Numbered from the stretch's first letter, positions 7,617 to 15,466 are shown. The stretch: DNA of 18,930 nt from Treponema sp. (GCA_031255615.1 JAIRSD010000055.1:1-18930), one strand, 5' to 3'. Notes: generated by a model not told the origin, from the sequence alone. Numbers and translations are program-made.

Positions 7617-7646
7617 TTGACCCGCGGTTTTTTCCCATGCTACCCT
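7617..7646 (+). promoter_or_regulatory. Candidate promoter for yajC-secD-secF-ispH
   Basis: TTGACC (7617-7622) matches the -35 consensus at 5 of 6 bases. After 18 nt comes TACCCT (7641-7646), a poor -10 rescued by a TG at 7638-7639 (extended -10 layout). The predicted start near 7653 would fall inside the left arm of the following hairpin, so either the promoter or the hairpin may be misread; CATTAT at 7655-7660 is an alternative -10. Confidence 0.35.
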
Positions 7647-7677
7647 CATCCTTACATTATTTTTTGTTGTAAGGATG
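7647..7677 (+). promoter_or_regulatory. Hairpin sequestering the yajC ribosome-binding site
   Basis: CATCCTTACA (7647-7656) is perfectly complementary to TGTAAGGATG (7668-7677), with an 11-nt T-rich loop. The right arm contains the AAGGA ribosome-binding site (7671-7675) of yajC, whose ATG is at 7685. Formation of the stem would block translation initiation of the first gene of the sec operon. It requires transcription to begin upstream of 7647. Confidence 0.5.
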
Positions 7678-7684
7678 TTAATTT

Positions 7685-8107
7685 ATGAGTCCATTCGTTC
7701 ATTCTTTGCTCATGGCAGCCCCCGATGGAGGAACTCCTTCCGGAGGCGCCGCCTTCCTCCAGTTTGTGCCCTTCATTGCCATCATTGCCATTTTTTATTT
7801 TCTTATTATCCGGCCCCAGAACAAGAAGCAGAAAGAAACCCAGCGGATGCTCGACGCCCTCAAGAAGGGCGACCGGGTCGTTACTATCGGCGGCATCCAT
7901 GGGGTCATACAGACCGTCAGGGAGCATTCGGTAATCCTTAAAGTGGACGACAACGTAAAGCTGGAGTTCAACCGCAGCGCCATTTCCGGCGTAGAGAGCG
8001 CCGCCAAAGAGGAAAAATCCGACAAGGCCGAAAAACTTGAGGATAAGCGGGACAACTCAAAGACGGAGAATTCCTCCCCCGGCGAAGGGGACGCGGAAAA
8101 AAAGTAG
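7685..8107 (+). CDS. yajC: Preprotein translocase accessory subunit YajC
   Basis: Single-span inner-membrane protein that associates with SecD and SecF in the holo-translocon. The product is 140 residues, slightly longer than the roughly 110 of E. coli because of a charged tail. A Gly/Ala/Pro-rich N-terminus (about 1-25) is followed by one membrane helix (about 26-45, FLQFVPFIAIIAIFYFLII), then the family signature RPQNKKQKETQRML, then the small beta domain KGDRVVTIGGIHGVI and KVDDNVKLEFNRSAI. From about residue 103 the tail is rich in Lys, Glu and Asp and is probably disordered. The ATG at 7685 has AAGGA at 7671-7675, 9 nt upstream, inside a hairpin. secD follows after 97 nt, giving the classical yajC-secD-secF order. 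Confidence 0.96.
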   Translation: MSPFVHSLLMAAPDGGTPSGGAAFLQFVPFIAIIAIFYFLIIRPQNKKQKETQRMLDALKKGDRVVTIGGIHGVIQTVREHSVILKVDDNVKLEFNRSAISGVESAAKEEKSDKAEKLEDKRDNSKTENSSPGEGDAEKK

Positions 8108-8204
8108 GAAGAGTTTTGGAATATGCCAGCCTTCATTCGAAGGCGCTCCCGGATAACGGGGCCGGAATTAGCCGCCGGCAAAATAGAAATAGGGAATAAC
8201 ATCC

Positions 8205-9938
8205 ATGAGTAAACGATACCGTCTTTTCATCGTTCTTACGACGATTGTCATCTGTTTTGTGTTCCTCCTTCCCAGCATCCGCTGGTATTTTATGGTCCCC
8301 AAGGAACAGCAAACCCTGGCCCTCGAGTCCCGGGAGCAGATCAAGAGCTATTCCTCCCGCATGGCGGGGCAGGATCTGCTGGAACTTCTCGATTTGGCCA
8401 GAGCCGGGGGGGACGTACCGCCAAAATTGTCCTTCCTCACCGCCCAGGCCAAAAAAATCTACCGGGAGGCCAAACTGGGGGCCCCGGAGAAATGGGACGC
8501 CTATACGGTCCTGAACGCCTTCTCCAGCCGGGCGGAGGCCCTGGACGCCGTCGAATCCCACTACCGGGAGGGAATCCTTAAACTCAAGAATCTGCAAAAA
8601 AACGCGATCCAGCTTGGGTTGGATCTTTCCGGGGGCCTTTCCATCGTACTTCAGGTGGGCCGGACCCTGGATACCGACGATGATTCCGAAGACGCCGTGA
8701 ACCGGGCCCTGGAAGTGCTGAACAGCCGAATCGACCGATTCGGCCTTACGGAACCGGTGATCCGCCGCCAGGGGGCCGAACAGATCTATGTGGAAATTCC
8801 CGGCGCCGCGGACCCGGAACGGATCAACGACATCATCATGGGAAAAGGAAGCCTGGCCTTTCACATTGTGGATCAGGAAGCGGCCAACGCCTTTAACAGT
8901 TACTACGAAAGCCATCCGGCGGACACCTTCGATGAAAACGGCGATCTGCTGGATCCTTCCGTCGTTCCCGCGGACGTGGTGATCCTGGGGGTGTATACCA
9001 AGGATCGCTACGGACTGGATGAACTGAGGGGCTACACGGCGGTCAAGAAGGAAGTGGGGCTGGACGGAAACCACATTAAGAGCGCCCTGGTGGAACGGAG
9101 CAGTCTGGACGGAAAGCCGGAGGTTACCTTCATGCTCGACGCCGAGGGGGGGGATATTTTTTACAAACTCACCTCCGCCAATGTGGAAAAACCCATGGCC
9201 ATCGTCCTGGATGATCGGGTGAAATCCCAGGCTACCATCAAACAGCCTATCCGGGACGCGGTGCGGCTTACGGGGTTCGGCGCGGAAGAGGCGAACAATA
9301 TCGCCCTCACCCTTAGGACCGCGGCTCTGCCGGTGGAGCTTTCCGTGGCCAACCAGCAGAGCATCGGCGCGTCCCTGGGAAGCGACACCATCCGGCAGGG
9401 CCTCTTTGCCCTAATCGGCGGTTTGGCGGCGGTGATGATCTTCATGCTGATTTTCTACAAGGCCGCCGGGATAAACGCCATCGTGGCCCAGATCCTCAAT
9501 CTCTACCTGATGCTCTCCGTTCTTTCCGCCTTTAACTTCACCCTGACACTGCCCAGCATCGCCGGTTTTATCCTTACCATCGGTATGGCGGTGGACGCCA
9601 ACGTGATTATCTTTGAACGGATGAAGGAGGAACTCCGGCTTGGGAAGGGGAGGAAAGCGGTGATAGACGCGGGCTTTGACAAGGCTTTTTGGGCCATCAT
9701 GGACTCGAATATCACCACCTTCATTGCCGCCCTGTTTCTCTCCCAATTAGGTTCCGGTCCCATCCAGGGTTTTGCCGTAACCCTGGCTATCGGGGTCTTC
9801 TCCTCCGTATTTACCAGCCTCTTTGTTTCCCGGCTTATCTTCGATTTCAGCACCGATGTATTGGGGAGCAAGAACCTGTCGGTCAGTTGGACCATTGGGC
9901 GCGGCTCCCAGGATCCTGTTCTTGGGAGGGCAAAATAA
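8205..9938 (+). CDS. secD: Protein translocase subunit SecD
   Basis: RND-like inner-membrane protein that, with SecF, uses the proton gradient to complete preprotein release on the periplasmic side. The product is 577 residues. One helix lies at about 5-24. A roughly 100-residue Lys/Glu/Ala-rich helical stretch follows (about 33-130) before the P1 domain starts with LGLDLSGGLSIVL at 137-149. The periplasmic domain runs to about 395 and includes DPERINDIIMGKGSLAFHIV. Five membrane helices occupy about 397-545. The proton-path motif GMAVDANVIIFER is at 460-472 with Asp464. The ATG at 8205 has AGGGA about 9 nt upstream. Its stop TAA overlaps the secF start by one base. The helical stretch between the first helix and P1 is longer than in E. 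coli. Confidence 0.98.
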   Translation: MSKRYRLFIVLTTIVICFVFLLPSIRWYFMVPKEQQTLALESREQIKSYSSRMAGQDLLELLDLARAGGDVPPKLSFLTAQAKKIYREAKLGAPEKWDAYTVLNAFSSRAEALDAVESHYREGILKLKNLQKNAIQLGLDLSGGLSIVLQVGRTLDTDDDSEDAVNRALEVLNSRIDRFGLTEPVIRRQGAEQIYVEIPGAADPERINDIIMGKGSLAFHIVDQEAANAFNSYYESHPADTFDENGDLLDPSVVPADVVILGVYTKDRYGLDELRGYTAVKKEVGLDGNHIKSALVERSSLDGKPEVTFMLDAEGGDIFYKLTSANVEKPMAIVLDDRVKSQATIKQPIRDAVRLTGFGAEEANNIALTLRTAALPVELSVANQQSIGASLGSDTIRQGLFALIGGLAAVMIFMLIFYKAAGINAIVAQILNLYLMLSVLSAFNFTLTLPSIAGFILTIGMAVDANVIIFERMKEELRLGKGRKAVIDAGFDKAFWAIMDSNITTFIAALFLSQLGSGPIQGFAVTLAIGVFSSVFTSLFVSRLIFDFSTDVLGSKNLSVSWTIGRGSQDPVLGRAK

Positions 9939-11206
9939 TGAAACGGATTATTCGTTTTTCCCGGTTTTTTATTCCCGCCGCGGTTATCTCGACTGTTTTG
10001 GCGGTGGGAGGCATTGTCGGCTTTATCGCCATGGGGGGCTTCAATTTAGGGGTGGATTTCCAGGCCGGCCTTCTTCAGGAGGTTCGCTTTGCCCCGACGG
10101 CTTTTAGCCTTACCTGGACCGGCAGGGGGGCCGCGTCCGTGTCCTTTGACCGGAGCAAACTGGACATCGTTATTTCCGGGGCCGGGGTGGAGTCCCAGAC
10201 CCTGTCCTTCCCCTTTGCCGAATACGGCACCGTAGGGGCTTTAGCGGGGGGTATCCGTTCCAATTCCCCTGAGGGACTCTCCATCGAAGTAAAGGCCCCG
10301 GCGGACGCCCAGTCCCAGTGGCTCATCTTTAGCGCCCAGGTCAGCCCCCTTCTGGGAACCAGCCCCTTTGTGGTTCATTACCTGTCTCCGGGATCCGCCC
10401 CCATCGCCATCAGGGAAGTTAGGGAATCCCTTGTAAGTTTGGGCAGGACCGTCTCGGTTCAACAGATCGGCCAGGATGCGGACCGCCACTTCATGATCCG
10501 GCTGGAGGACAGCGAGATTGAGGAGGACAAGATACCCGCTGAAAGGATCATCTCCGTCCTGGAGAACTACTTTGGCCAGGGCGGGGTAGCGGTAATCCGG
10601 TCGGACTATGTGGGGTCCCGTTTTTCCAAAGATCTTACCGATCAGGCGGGGATGCTCCTGGCCCTTACCTTGCTGCTCATCCTGGTTTATTCTTCCGTCC
10701 GCTTTAAGCCCCAGTTCGCCATCGGCGCGGTCCTGGCCATCATCCACGACGGCCTTATTATGGTGGCCTTTGTGGTCTGGAGCCGGATGGAATTCAATAC
10801 CACCACTATCGCCGCGATTCTTACCATCCTGGGTTATTCTATTAACGATACCATCGTCATCTTTGACCGGATTCGGGAAACCCGGCGGATCTATCCGGAG
10901 GATCCCTTTTTGCTGGTGCTGGATCGCTCCCTTTCGGAGACCCTGAGCAGAACCATTATAACGACGGCGACCACCATACTGGCGGTAATCTTCCTCTTTG
11001 TTTTTACCACCGGTTCTATGAAGGATTTCGCCCTGGCCTTGCTGGTCGGGATGATCAGCGGCGTATACTCCACCATCTTTATCGCCTCCGGCTTTGTGTA
11101 TTTCTGGGATGTTCAGGCAAAAAAACGGGAATTGAATAAAAGGGAGCCCAACCCTGTTAAGGTGGGAAAAATTCCCCTGAAGGCCCAGGCCCGGCAGCAG
11201 GTGTGA
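9938..11206 (+). CDS. secF: Protein translocase subunit SecF (enlarged periplasmic domain)
   Basis: Partner of SecD in the proton-driven export complex of the inner membrane. The ATG at 9938 overlaps the secD stop (TAATG) and has GGGAGG at 9924-9929. The product is 422 residues, against roughly 300-320 for typical SecF. The first helix is at about 10-32. The normally Gly-Gly motif after FNLGVDF reads GVDFQAGLLQEV (38-49). An extra region of about 100 residues follows (about 52-150) before the periplasmic part resumes. Five further helices lie at 236-390 with the family motifs YVGSRFSKDL (224-233), IIHDGLIM (268-275), and GYSINDTIVIFDRIRE (299-314). The tail is basic. The ispH start overlaps its stop by 4 nt. 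Enlarged SecF may be usual in spirochaetes, which I recall but cannot check here. Confidence 0.97.
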   Translation: MKRIIRFSRFFIPAAVISTVLAVGGIVGFIAMGGFNLGVDFQAGLLQEVRFAPTAFSLTWTGRGAASVSFDRSKLDIVISGAGVESQTLSFPFAEYGTVGALAGGIRSNSPEGLSIEVKAPADAQSQWLIFSAQVSPLLGTSPFVVHYLSPGSAPIAIREVRESLVSLGRTVSVQQIGQDADRHFMIRLEDSEIEEDKIPAERIISVLENYFGQGGVAVIRSDYVGSRFSKDLTDQAGMLLALTLLLILVYSSVRFKPQFAIGAVLAIIHDGLIMVAFVVWSRMEFNTTTIAAILTILGYSINDTIVIFDRIRETRRIYPEDPFLLVLDRSLSETLSRTIITTATTILAVIFLFVFTTGSMKDFALALLVGMISGVYSTIFIASGFVYFWDVQAKKRELNKREPNPVKVGKIPLKAQARQQV

Positions 11207-12075
11207 CAGTAATCCGGGCCCGGGTTCTTGGTTTCTGCCTGGGGGTGCGCCGGGCCGTGGAGATGGCGGAGGGGGAAGCCCTCAGGAAAGGCGGGGGAGT
11301 CTATACGATGGGTCCCCTGATCCATAATCCCCAGGCATTGGCTTCGCTTCGGAACCGGGGAATCCGGATTCTTGAGGAGGAAAGTCTTCCCCCGGATTTA
11401 GCGGGCGCGACGGTGATCATCCGGGCCCACGGTGTAAGCCCCGGCCTGGAAGATGAGTTGTTAAACCGCCGCGCGGTCCTGGTGGACGCCACCTGCCCGC
11501 GGGTTAAGAAGAATCAGTTAAAGGCCCGTTCCCTGGCGGAATCGGGCTTTTCCCTTTTTATCGCCGGGGAAAAGCGGCACGGGGAAGTCGTTGGACTCAC
11601 GGGTTACGCCCCCGGCGCCCTGGTGGTGTCGAATTTCGACGAAGCCGCCGCAGCCGCCGCAGCCCTGCGTCTAAAGGACCCCGCCGCTAAAACCGCCCTT
11701 GTCGGGCAGACCACCATCAGCGGCGGAGAGTACCGGGTTATCTCCGGCGCAATCGCGGCGGTTTTCCCGGATCTTGAAATAGTGGATTCCATTTGCCCCG
11801 CTACAAGGGAACGGCAGGAGGCCCTGGAAGAACTCTGTTCCCGGGTTGACGGGGTAATCGTCGCCGGGGGCCGGGCATCTTCCAATACCCGCCGGCTTGT
11901 GGATATTGCCCGGTCCCGGGGAAAGCCCGCCTGGCTTGTGGAGTCCGCCGGGGAATTTATCCGGGAAAAGGGCGCCGCCGCGCTTAGCGGGTGCCGGATC
12001 CTCGGCCTGAGCGCCGGGGCCTCCACACCGGATTCGGATATCGCCGGGTTAGAGAGCCTCCTGGAGGGCCTCTAA
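11203..12075 (+). CDS. ispH: 4-hydroxy-3-methylbut-2-enyl diphosphate reductase IspH (LytB)
   Basis: Last enzyme of the non-mevalonate (MEP) isoprenoid pathway: a cytoplasmic [4Fe-4S] reductase converting HMBPP to IPP and DMAPP. The product is 290 residues (usually about 310). Cluster cysteines are Cys12 (GFCLGV), Cys98 (DATCPR) and Cys198 (SICPATRERQ). Substrate-binding residues match E. coli IspH in order: His41, His76 (RAHGV), His126 with Glu128 (RHGEV), Thr171 (GQTTIS), Ser226-Ser227-Asn228 and Ser274 (GASTP). Translation starts at a GTG (11203) that overlaps the secF stop (GTGA), so it is coupled to secF and probably lacks its own ribosome-binding site. The electron donor is not shown; rubredoxin nearby is not an established one. 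An Ala-rich run at 148-154 is a local quirk. Confidence 0.97.
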   Translation: MTVIRARVLGFCLGVRRAVEMAEGEALRKGGGVYTMGPLIHNPQALASLRNRGIRILEEESLPPDLAGATVIIRAHGVSPGLEDELLNRRAVLVDATCPRVKKNQLKARSLAESGFSLFIAGEKRHGEVVGLTGYAPGALVVSNFDEAAAAAAALRLKDPAAKTALVGQTTISGGEYRVISGAIAAVFPDLEIVDSICPATRERQEALEELCSRVDGVIVAGGRASSNTRRLVDIARSRGKPAWLVESAGEFIREKGAAALSGCRILGLSAGASTPDSDIAGLESLLEGL

Positions 12076-12130
12076 AATCCCCATACCCAAGCCAATGCCC
12101 CCCGCAGGGGGCGCGGGCCGGGAACGGCGG

Positions 12131-12289
12131 GGCACAGCGAAGGCGAAAGCCGTGCGGGCGCGGCTTTCGCCCGCGCAAGGGATAGAAGCGGAATTCCCCG
12201 CCCCCGGCGGGGGCGGGGAATTGGAGCGGATAGCCCGGTTTTTTTGCGGCCCGCCGCAGGCGGATGCGGCCGCAAAAAAATGCGCCCAA
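12131..12289 (-). repeat. Modular intergenic repeat, copy 2 (inverted relative to copy 1)
   Basis: Read on the minus strand the boxes appear in the same order as in copy 1: A TTGGGCGCA (12289-12281, 9/9), B CCGGGCTATCCGCTCC (12238-12223, 16/16), C CCGCTTCTATCCCTTGCGCG (12191-12172, 19/20), D TTCGCTGTGCC (12141-12131, 10/11). The spacers differ completely from copy 1 but each is a hairpin: A-B has a 13-bp stem of seven Ts plus GCGGCC (12239-12251 with 12268-12280), B-C has a 14-bp stem with a 3-nt loop (12192-12205 with 12209-12222), and C-D has an 11-bp stem (12142-12152 with 12161-12171) absent from copy 1. A further GC hairpin lies at 12097-12112, outside the boxes. It occupies most of the 349-nt gap between ispH and valS, leaving the valS promoter free. 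Confidence 0.88.
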
Positions 12290-12347
12290 CCTGCCCTCGA
12301 TATGCGGCATCTTCAAACCGAGAATTGCCGCTCCGAAATTCCCTTTC

Positions 12348-12376
12348 TTGAAAGGGGCGGTAAAAAAGGCTATATT
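12348..12376 (+). promoter_or_regulatory. Sigma70-type promoter of valS
   Basis: TTGAAA (12348-12353) and TATATT (12371-12376) each match consensus at 5 of 6 positions and are exactly 17 nt apart. Transcription should start near 12383, about 42 nt before the ATG at 12425. A small inverted repeat (CCCTTTC-TT-GAAAGGG, 12341-12356) overlaps the -35 and could be an operator, though this is speculative. No T-box leader is visible. Confidence 0.7.
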
Positions 12377-12424
12377 CCCATTTTTAAGCGGCAGAGCAGT
12401 GTTCCGCGTCTTTAAGGAGGGGTG

Positions 12425-15163
12425 ATGAAAGCGATTGAACTGGCGAAGGCCTTTGATCCCAAAACTTTTGAGGATTCCATTTATGAACGCTGGCGCGAAA
12501 GCGGGGCCTTCAAGCCGAACCGGGGCCGGGGCGTTCATCGGGACGAGGCCCCCTATGTGGTGGTGATTCCGCCCCCCAATGTTACCGGCATCCTCCATCT
12601 GGGACACGGGCTGGTGGTTTCCATCATCGATATCGTGATTCGCTACCACCGGATGCGGGGGGAGCCTACGCTTTGGGTGCCCGGCACCGATCACGCGGGG
12701 ATTGCCACCCAGAACGTGGTGGAACGGCGGCTTAAGGAAAAGGGCCTGAGCCGCGGCGATCTGGGCCGGGAAAAGTTTGTCGAGGAGACCTGGAAGGTAA
12801 AAAACGAACACCACGCCGTCATCACCCGCCAGCTTGAGCGAATCGGCGCGAGCGTGGACTGGGACCGGGAACGTTTTACCATGGACGAGGGCCTTTCCCG
12901 GGCGGTGCGGGAAGTCTTTGTCAGCCTCTACGAAAGGGATCTGCTCTACAAGGGGAACTATTTGGTGAACTGGTGCCCCAACTGCGGCACCGCCCTGGCC
13001 GACGACGAGGTGGAGCATGAGGATGTTCCCGGCAAGATGTATCATATCCGCTACCCCCTGGAGGGATCCCGCGGTTTTATCGAAATCGCCACCACCCGGC
13101 CGGAGACTCTGCTGGGGGACACCGCCGTGGCGGTCCATCCGGAGGATCCCCGTTACGCCGCGCTGGTGGGGCGGCGGGTGGAACTCCCTTTGACGGGCCG
13201 CACCATTCCGGTGGTGGCCGACGCCTATGTTGACCGGGAATTCGGCACCGGCGTGGTGAAGATCACCCCCGCCCACGATCCCAACGACTGGGAACTGGCG
13301 AAACGCCATGATCTTCCGGCGATCAATATTCTTACTCCCGACGGGAAACTTAATGCCGAGGCGCCGGAGAAGTACCGGGCTATGACCGTCCAGAACGCCC
13401 GGGCGGCGGTGATCGAAGATCTTAAGGCCGCGGACCTCTATCTCCGGGAAGAAAGCATTTCCCACGCGGTGGGCCACTGCTACCGCTGCCATACGGTGAT
13501 AGAACCCTTCCTTTCGGAGCAGTGGTTTGTCAGGATGAAGCCCCTGGCGGAAAAATCCCTGGAAAGCTGGAGACGGGGGGAGGTTATTTTTTATCCCCGC
13601 AAATGGGAAAACACCTTCCGCCGCTGGATGGAGAACATCCGGGACTGGTGTATAAGCCGCCAGCTCTGGTGGGGCCACCGGATTCCCGCCTGGTATTGCG
13701 GGGACTGCGGCAAGGTTTCGGTGTCCCGCGTCGATTTGTCCGAATGTCCCCACTGCCGTTCGCCGCGCATCGAGCAGGACCCGGACGTGCTGGATACCTG
13801 GTTTTCAAGCTGGCTTTGGCCCTTCAGCACCCTGGGCTGGGAAAACGGGGGCTGCAACGCCGCCGATTTTAAGGCATTCTTCCCTACCACCGCCCTGGTA
13901 ACCGCCTACGATATTATCTTGTTCTGGGTTTCCCGGATGATCATGGCCTCGCTGGAATTTACCGGCAAGGTTCCCTTTCGGGACATCTATATCCACGGCC
14001 TTATCCGGGATAAACAGGGCCGGAAGATGAGCAAGAGTCTGGGGAACGGCCTGGATCCCCTGGAACTGGTGGATGAATTCGGCGCGGACGCCCTTAAATT
14101 TACCCTGGCCTTCATGTGCGCCCAGGGACAGGATCTCTTGGTGGACAAGGAGTCCTTCAAGCTGGGTTCCAAATTCGCCAACAAGATCTGGAACGCCAGC
14201 CGTTACATCCTGATGAACCTGGAAGGCCGGAATTTGGTTTCCCGGCCCCCGCTTATCCCGGTGGACAGATGGATCCGGTCCCGCCTTAACAGCGCCGCGA
14301 AGGCCATGGCCGACGCCTTTTTAAGCTACCGGTTTAACGACGCGGCGGCGGCGGCCTACGCCTATTTTTGGAACGATTTTTGCGACTGGTATGTGGAGGC
14401 CACCAAAATTTCGCTGAAAAACGGGGATGACGCGGAGAAAGACCGGGCGGCCGCCGTACTGCTGGACGTGCTCGCCGAATCCCTCCGCCTCCTCCATCCG
14501 CTGCTGCCCTTTGTTACCGAGGAGATCTACGGAAAACTCCCCAATATCCCGGCGGGGGAGCTTCTTATCACCGCGGCTTACCCGGAGTACGACGAAAAAC
14601 TGGCGGATCCCCAGGTGGAGGAAGAATTCGAACTATTGAAAGAGATGGTGGTCCGAATTCGGACTCTCCGCAGCGAATGCGGTATCCCGCCGGAGAGAAA
14701 ACTGAGGGTCCTTTTGCGGCCCGGACGGGAATGCGCCCGGATTGCCGGGGCCCGAACGGATCTGATCAGGAGTCTTGCCGGCATCGGGGAACTGATAATC
14801 GAATCGGCGGACGGCCTTGCCGGCGGCGCGGCGGCGCAAAGCCCCCGGCCCGCCGGGTCCATCGGTCTGGCGGGGGGCCGTTCCGCCGGAGGAACGGATT
14901 ACGAGGCCTTTGTCTTTATTGCCGGCGCCGCGGACATGGGGGCGCTCAGGCAGAAATTCGACCGGGACATCGAAAGGGACCGCAAATTTACCGCCGTCCT
15001 TCGGGCTAAACTGGGGAACGGCAAATTCCTGCAAAACGCCCCGCCGGAACTGGTGGCGGAGGAAAAGCTGAAACTGGAAGAAACGGAATTTCGTATCAAA
15101 AAACTGGAGTCCTATATGCGGGACCTTTACGAGCATCCAAACCCAATCGAAGCCGGGAATTAA
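12425..15163 (+). CDS. valS: Valyl-tRNA synthetase
   Basis: Class Ia aminoacyl-tRNA synthetase that charges tRNA-Val in the cytoplasm. ATG at 12425 is preferred: AAGGAGG at 12414-12420 lies 4 nt upstream, whereas the in-frame GTG at 12422 is too close to it. The product is 912 residues, within the usual range. The HIGH-type motif is HLGH at 58-61 in PPPNVTGILHLGHG. The CP1 editing domain shows ATTRPETLLGDTAVAVHP. Zn-type cysteine pairs appear (WCPNCG, CYRCH, CGDCG, CPHCR). The adenylation loop is KMSKS at 534-538. The anticodon-binding helical domain follows, then the C-terminal coiled-coil arm typical of ValS (about 850-905). A Gly/Ala/Ser-rich insertion at about 796-826 between them is odd. 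It has its own promoter. Confidence 0.98.
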   Translation: MKAIELAKAFDPKTFEDSIYERWRESGAFKPNRGRGVHRDEAPYVVVIPPPNVTGILHLGHGLVVSIIDIVIRYHRMRGEPTLWVPGTDHAGIATQNVVERRLKEKGLSRGDLGREKFVEETWKVKNEHHAVITRQLERIGASVDWDRERFTMDEGLSRAVREVFVSLYERDLLYKGNYLVNWCPNCGTALADDEVEHEDVPGKMYHIRYPLEGSRGFIEIATTRPETLLGDTAVAVHPEDPRYAALVGRRVELPLTGRTIPVVADAYVDREFGTGVVKITPAHDPNDWELAKRHDLPAINILTPDGKLNAEAPEKYRAMTVQNARAAVIEDLKAADLYLREESISHAVGHCYRCHTVIEPFLSEQWFVRMKPLAEKSLESWRRGEVIFYPRKWENTFRRWMENIRDWCISRQLWWGHRIPAWYCGDCGKVSVSRVDLSECPHCRSPRIEQDPDVLDTWFSSWLWPFSTLGWENGGCNAADFKAFFPTTALVTAYDIILFWVSRMIMASLEFTGKVPFRDIYIHGLIRDKQGRKMSKSLGNGLDPLELVDEFGADALKFTLAFMCAQGQDLLVDKESFKLGSKFANKIWNASRYILMNLEGRNLVSRPPLIPVDRWIRSRLNSAAKAMADAFLSYRFNDAAAAAYAYFWNDFCDWYVEATKISLKNGDDAEKDRAAAVLLDVLAESLRLLHPLLPFVTEEIYGKLPNIPAGELLITAAYPEYDEKLADPQVEEEFELLKEMVVRIRTLRSECGIPPERKLRVLLRPGRECARIAGARTDLIRSLAGIGELIIESADGLAGGAAAQSPRPAGSIGLAGGRSAGGTDYEAFVFIAGAADMGALRQKFDRDIERDRKFTAVLRAKLGNGKFLQNAPPELVAEEKLKLEETEFRIKKLESYMRDLYEHPNPIEAGN

Positions 15164-15254
15164 GAATTCGCCGCGAAGACGGACAGTCGGAGGAGGGAAG
15201 AAAAACCAGCCCTCCCCCGTGCCCTCTTTTCGCCTTCGTCGCATCAGTTCATCA

Positions 15255-15430
15255 GAGTACCTTGATTATACTAAATCACCGGGTAAGCGAAAAAACCGGG
15301 AATGAGAATTTTAACCACTAAGGCGCACAAAGGAACACGAAGGAATAAAAAAGCGCCTTCAATCCCCGCCCGTGGTAAATGTCTTTCATCCGCATATCCT
15401 ACCCTTTAGACTAATCAAGCCTAATAGGCG
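15255..15430 (-). repeat. Solitary inverted copy of the ~190-bp repeat family
   Basis: Read on the minus strand, this stretch follows the tandem units at 18382-18930 from end to end: an imperfect GCTTGATTAG/TAAAG segment, GGATATGCGGATGAAAG (15399-15383), ACCACG then GGGATTGAAGGCGC, the arm CTTCGTGTTCCTTTGTGCGC to AGTGGT (15342-15314), CGCTTACCCGGTGATTTAG, and AATCAAGGTACTC (ending at 15255). It has the short form of the left arm, like the third tandem unit. It lies between valS (plus) and the oxidoreductase (minus) and contains no credible gene. The interval 15164-15254 holds only a weak 6-bp inverted repeat (15192-15215). Confidence 0.85.
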
Positions 15431-15466
15431 CGCGTTGTTCGGAAACTGAAGTTTCCGAACAACGCG
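15431..15466. terminator. Strong terminator hairpin between convergent valS and oxidoreductase genes
   Basis: A perfect 17-bp stem (arms 15431-15447 and 15450-15466) with a GA spacer between the arms. On the plus strand it is followed by the T-rich ATCTTTGTTTTC, which fits termination of valS transcripts; on the minus strand no T-run follows the stem, although the stem alone may still stop or stabilise the oxidoreductase mRNA. It abuts the solitary repeat copy. Confidence 0.75.

Noticed and set aside
12281..12290. GCCCAAC next to box A, resembling an integron attC core (RYYYAAC)
   Set aside because: No GTTRRRY partner at a suitable distance and orientation, no integrase gene, and copy 1 reads TTTGGGC instead of GTTGGGC.
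12290..12424. T-box or tRNA-like leader before valS
   Set aside because: The predicted leader is only about 42 nt, with no T-box sequence or specifier stem; no tRNA cloverleaf found.
11984..13753. A 589-codon open frame on the minus strand opposite valS
   Set aside because: It is antisense to valS and spans the ispH end and a repeat element; it has no ribosome-binding site or recognisable motif.
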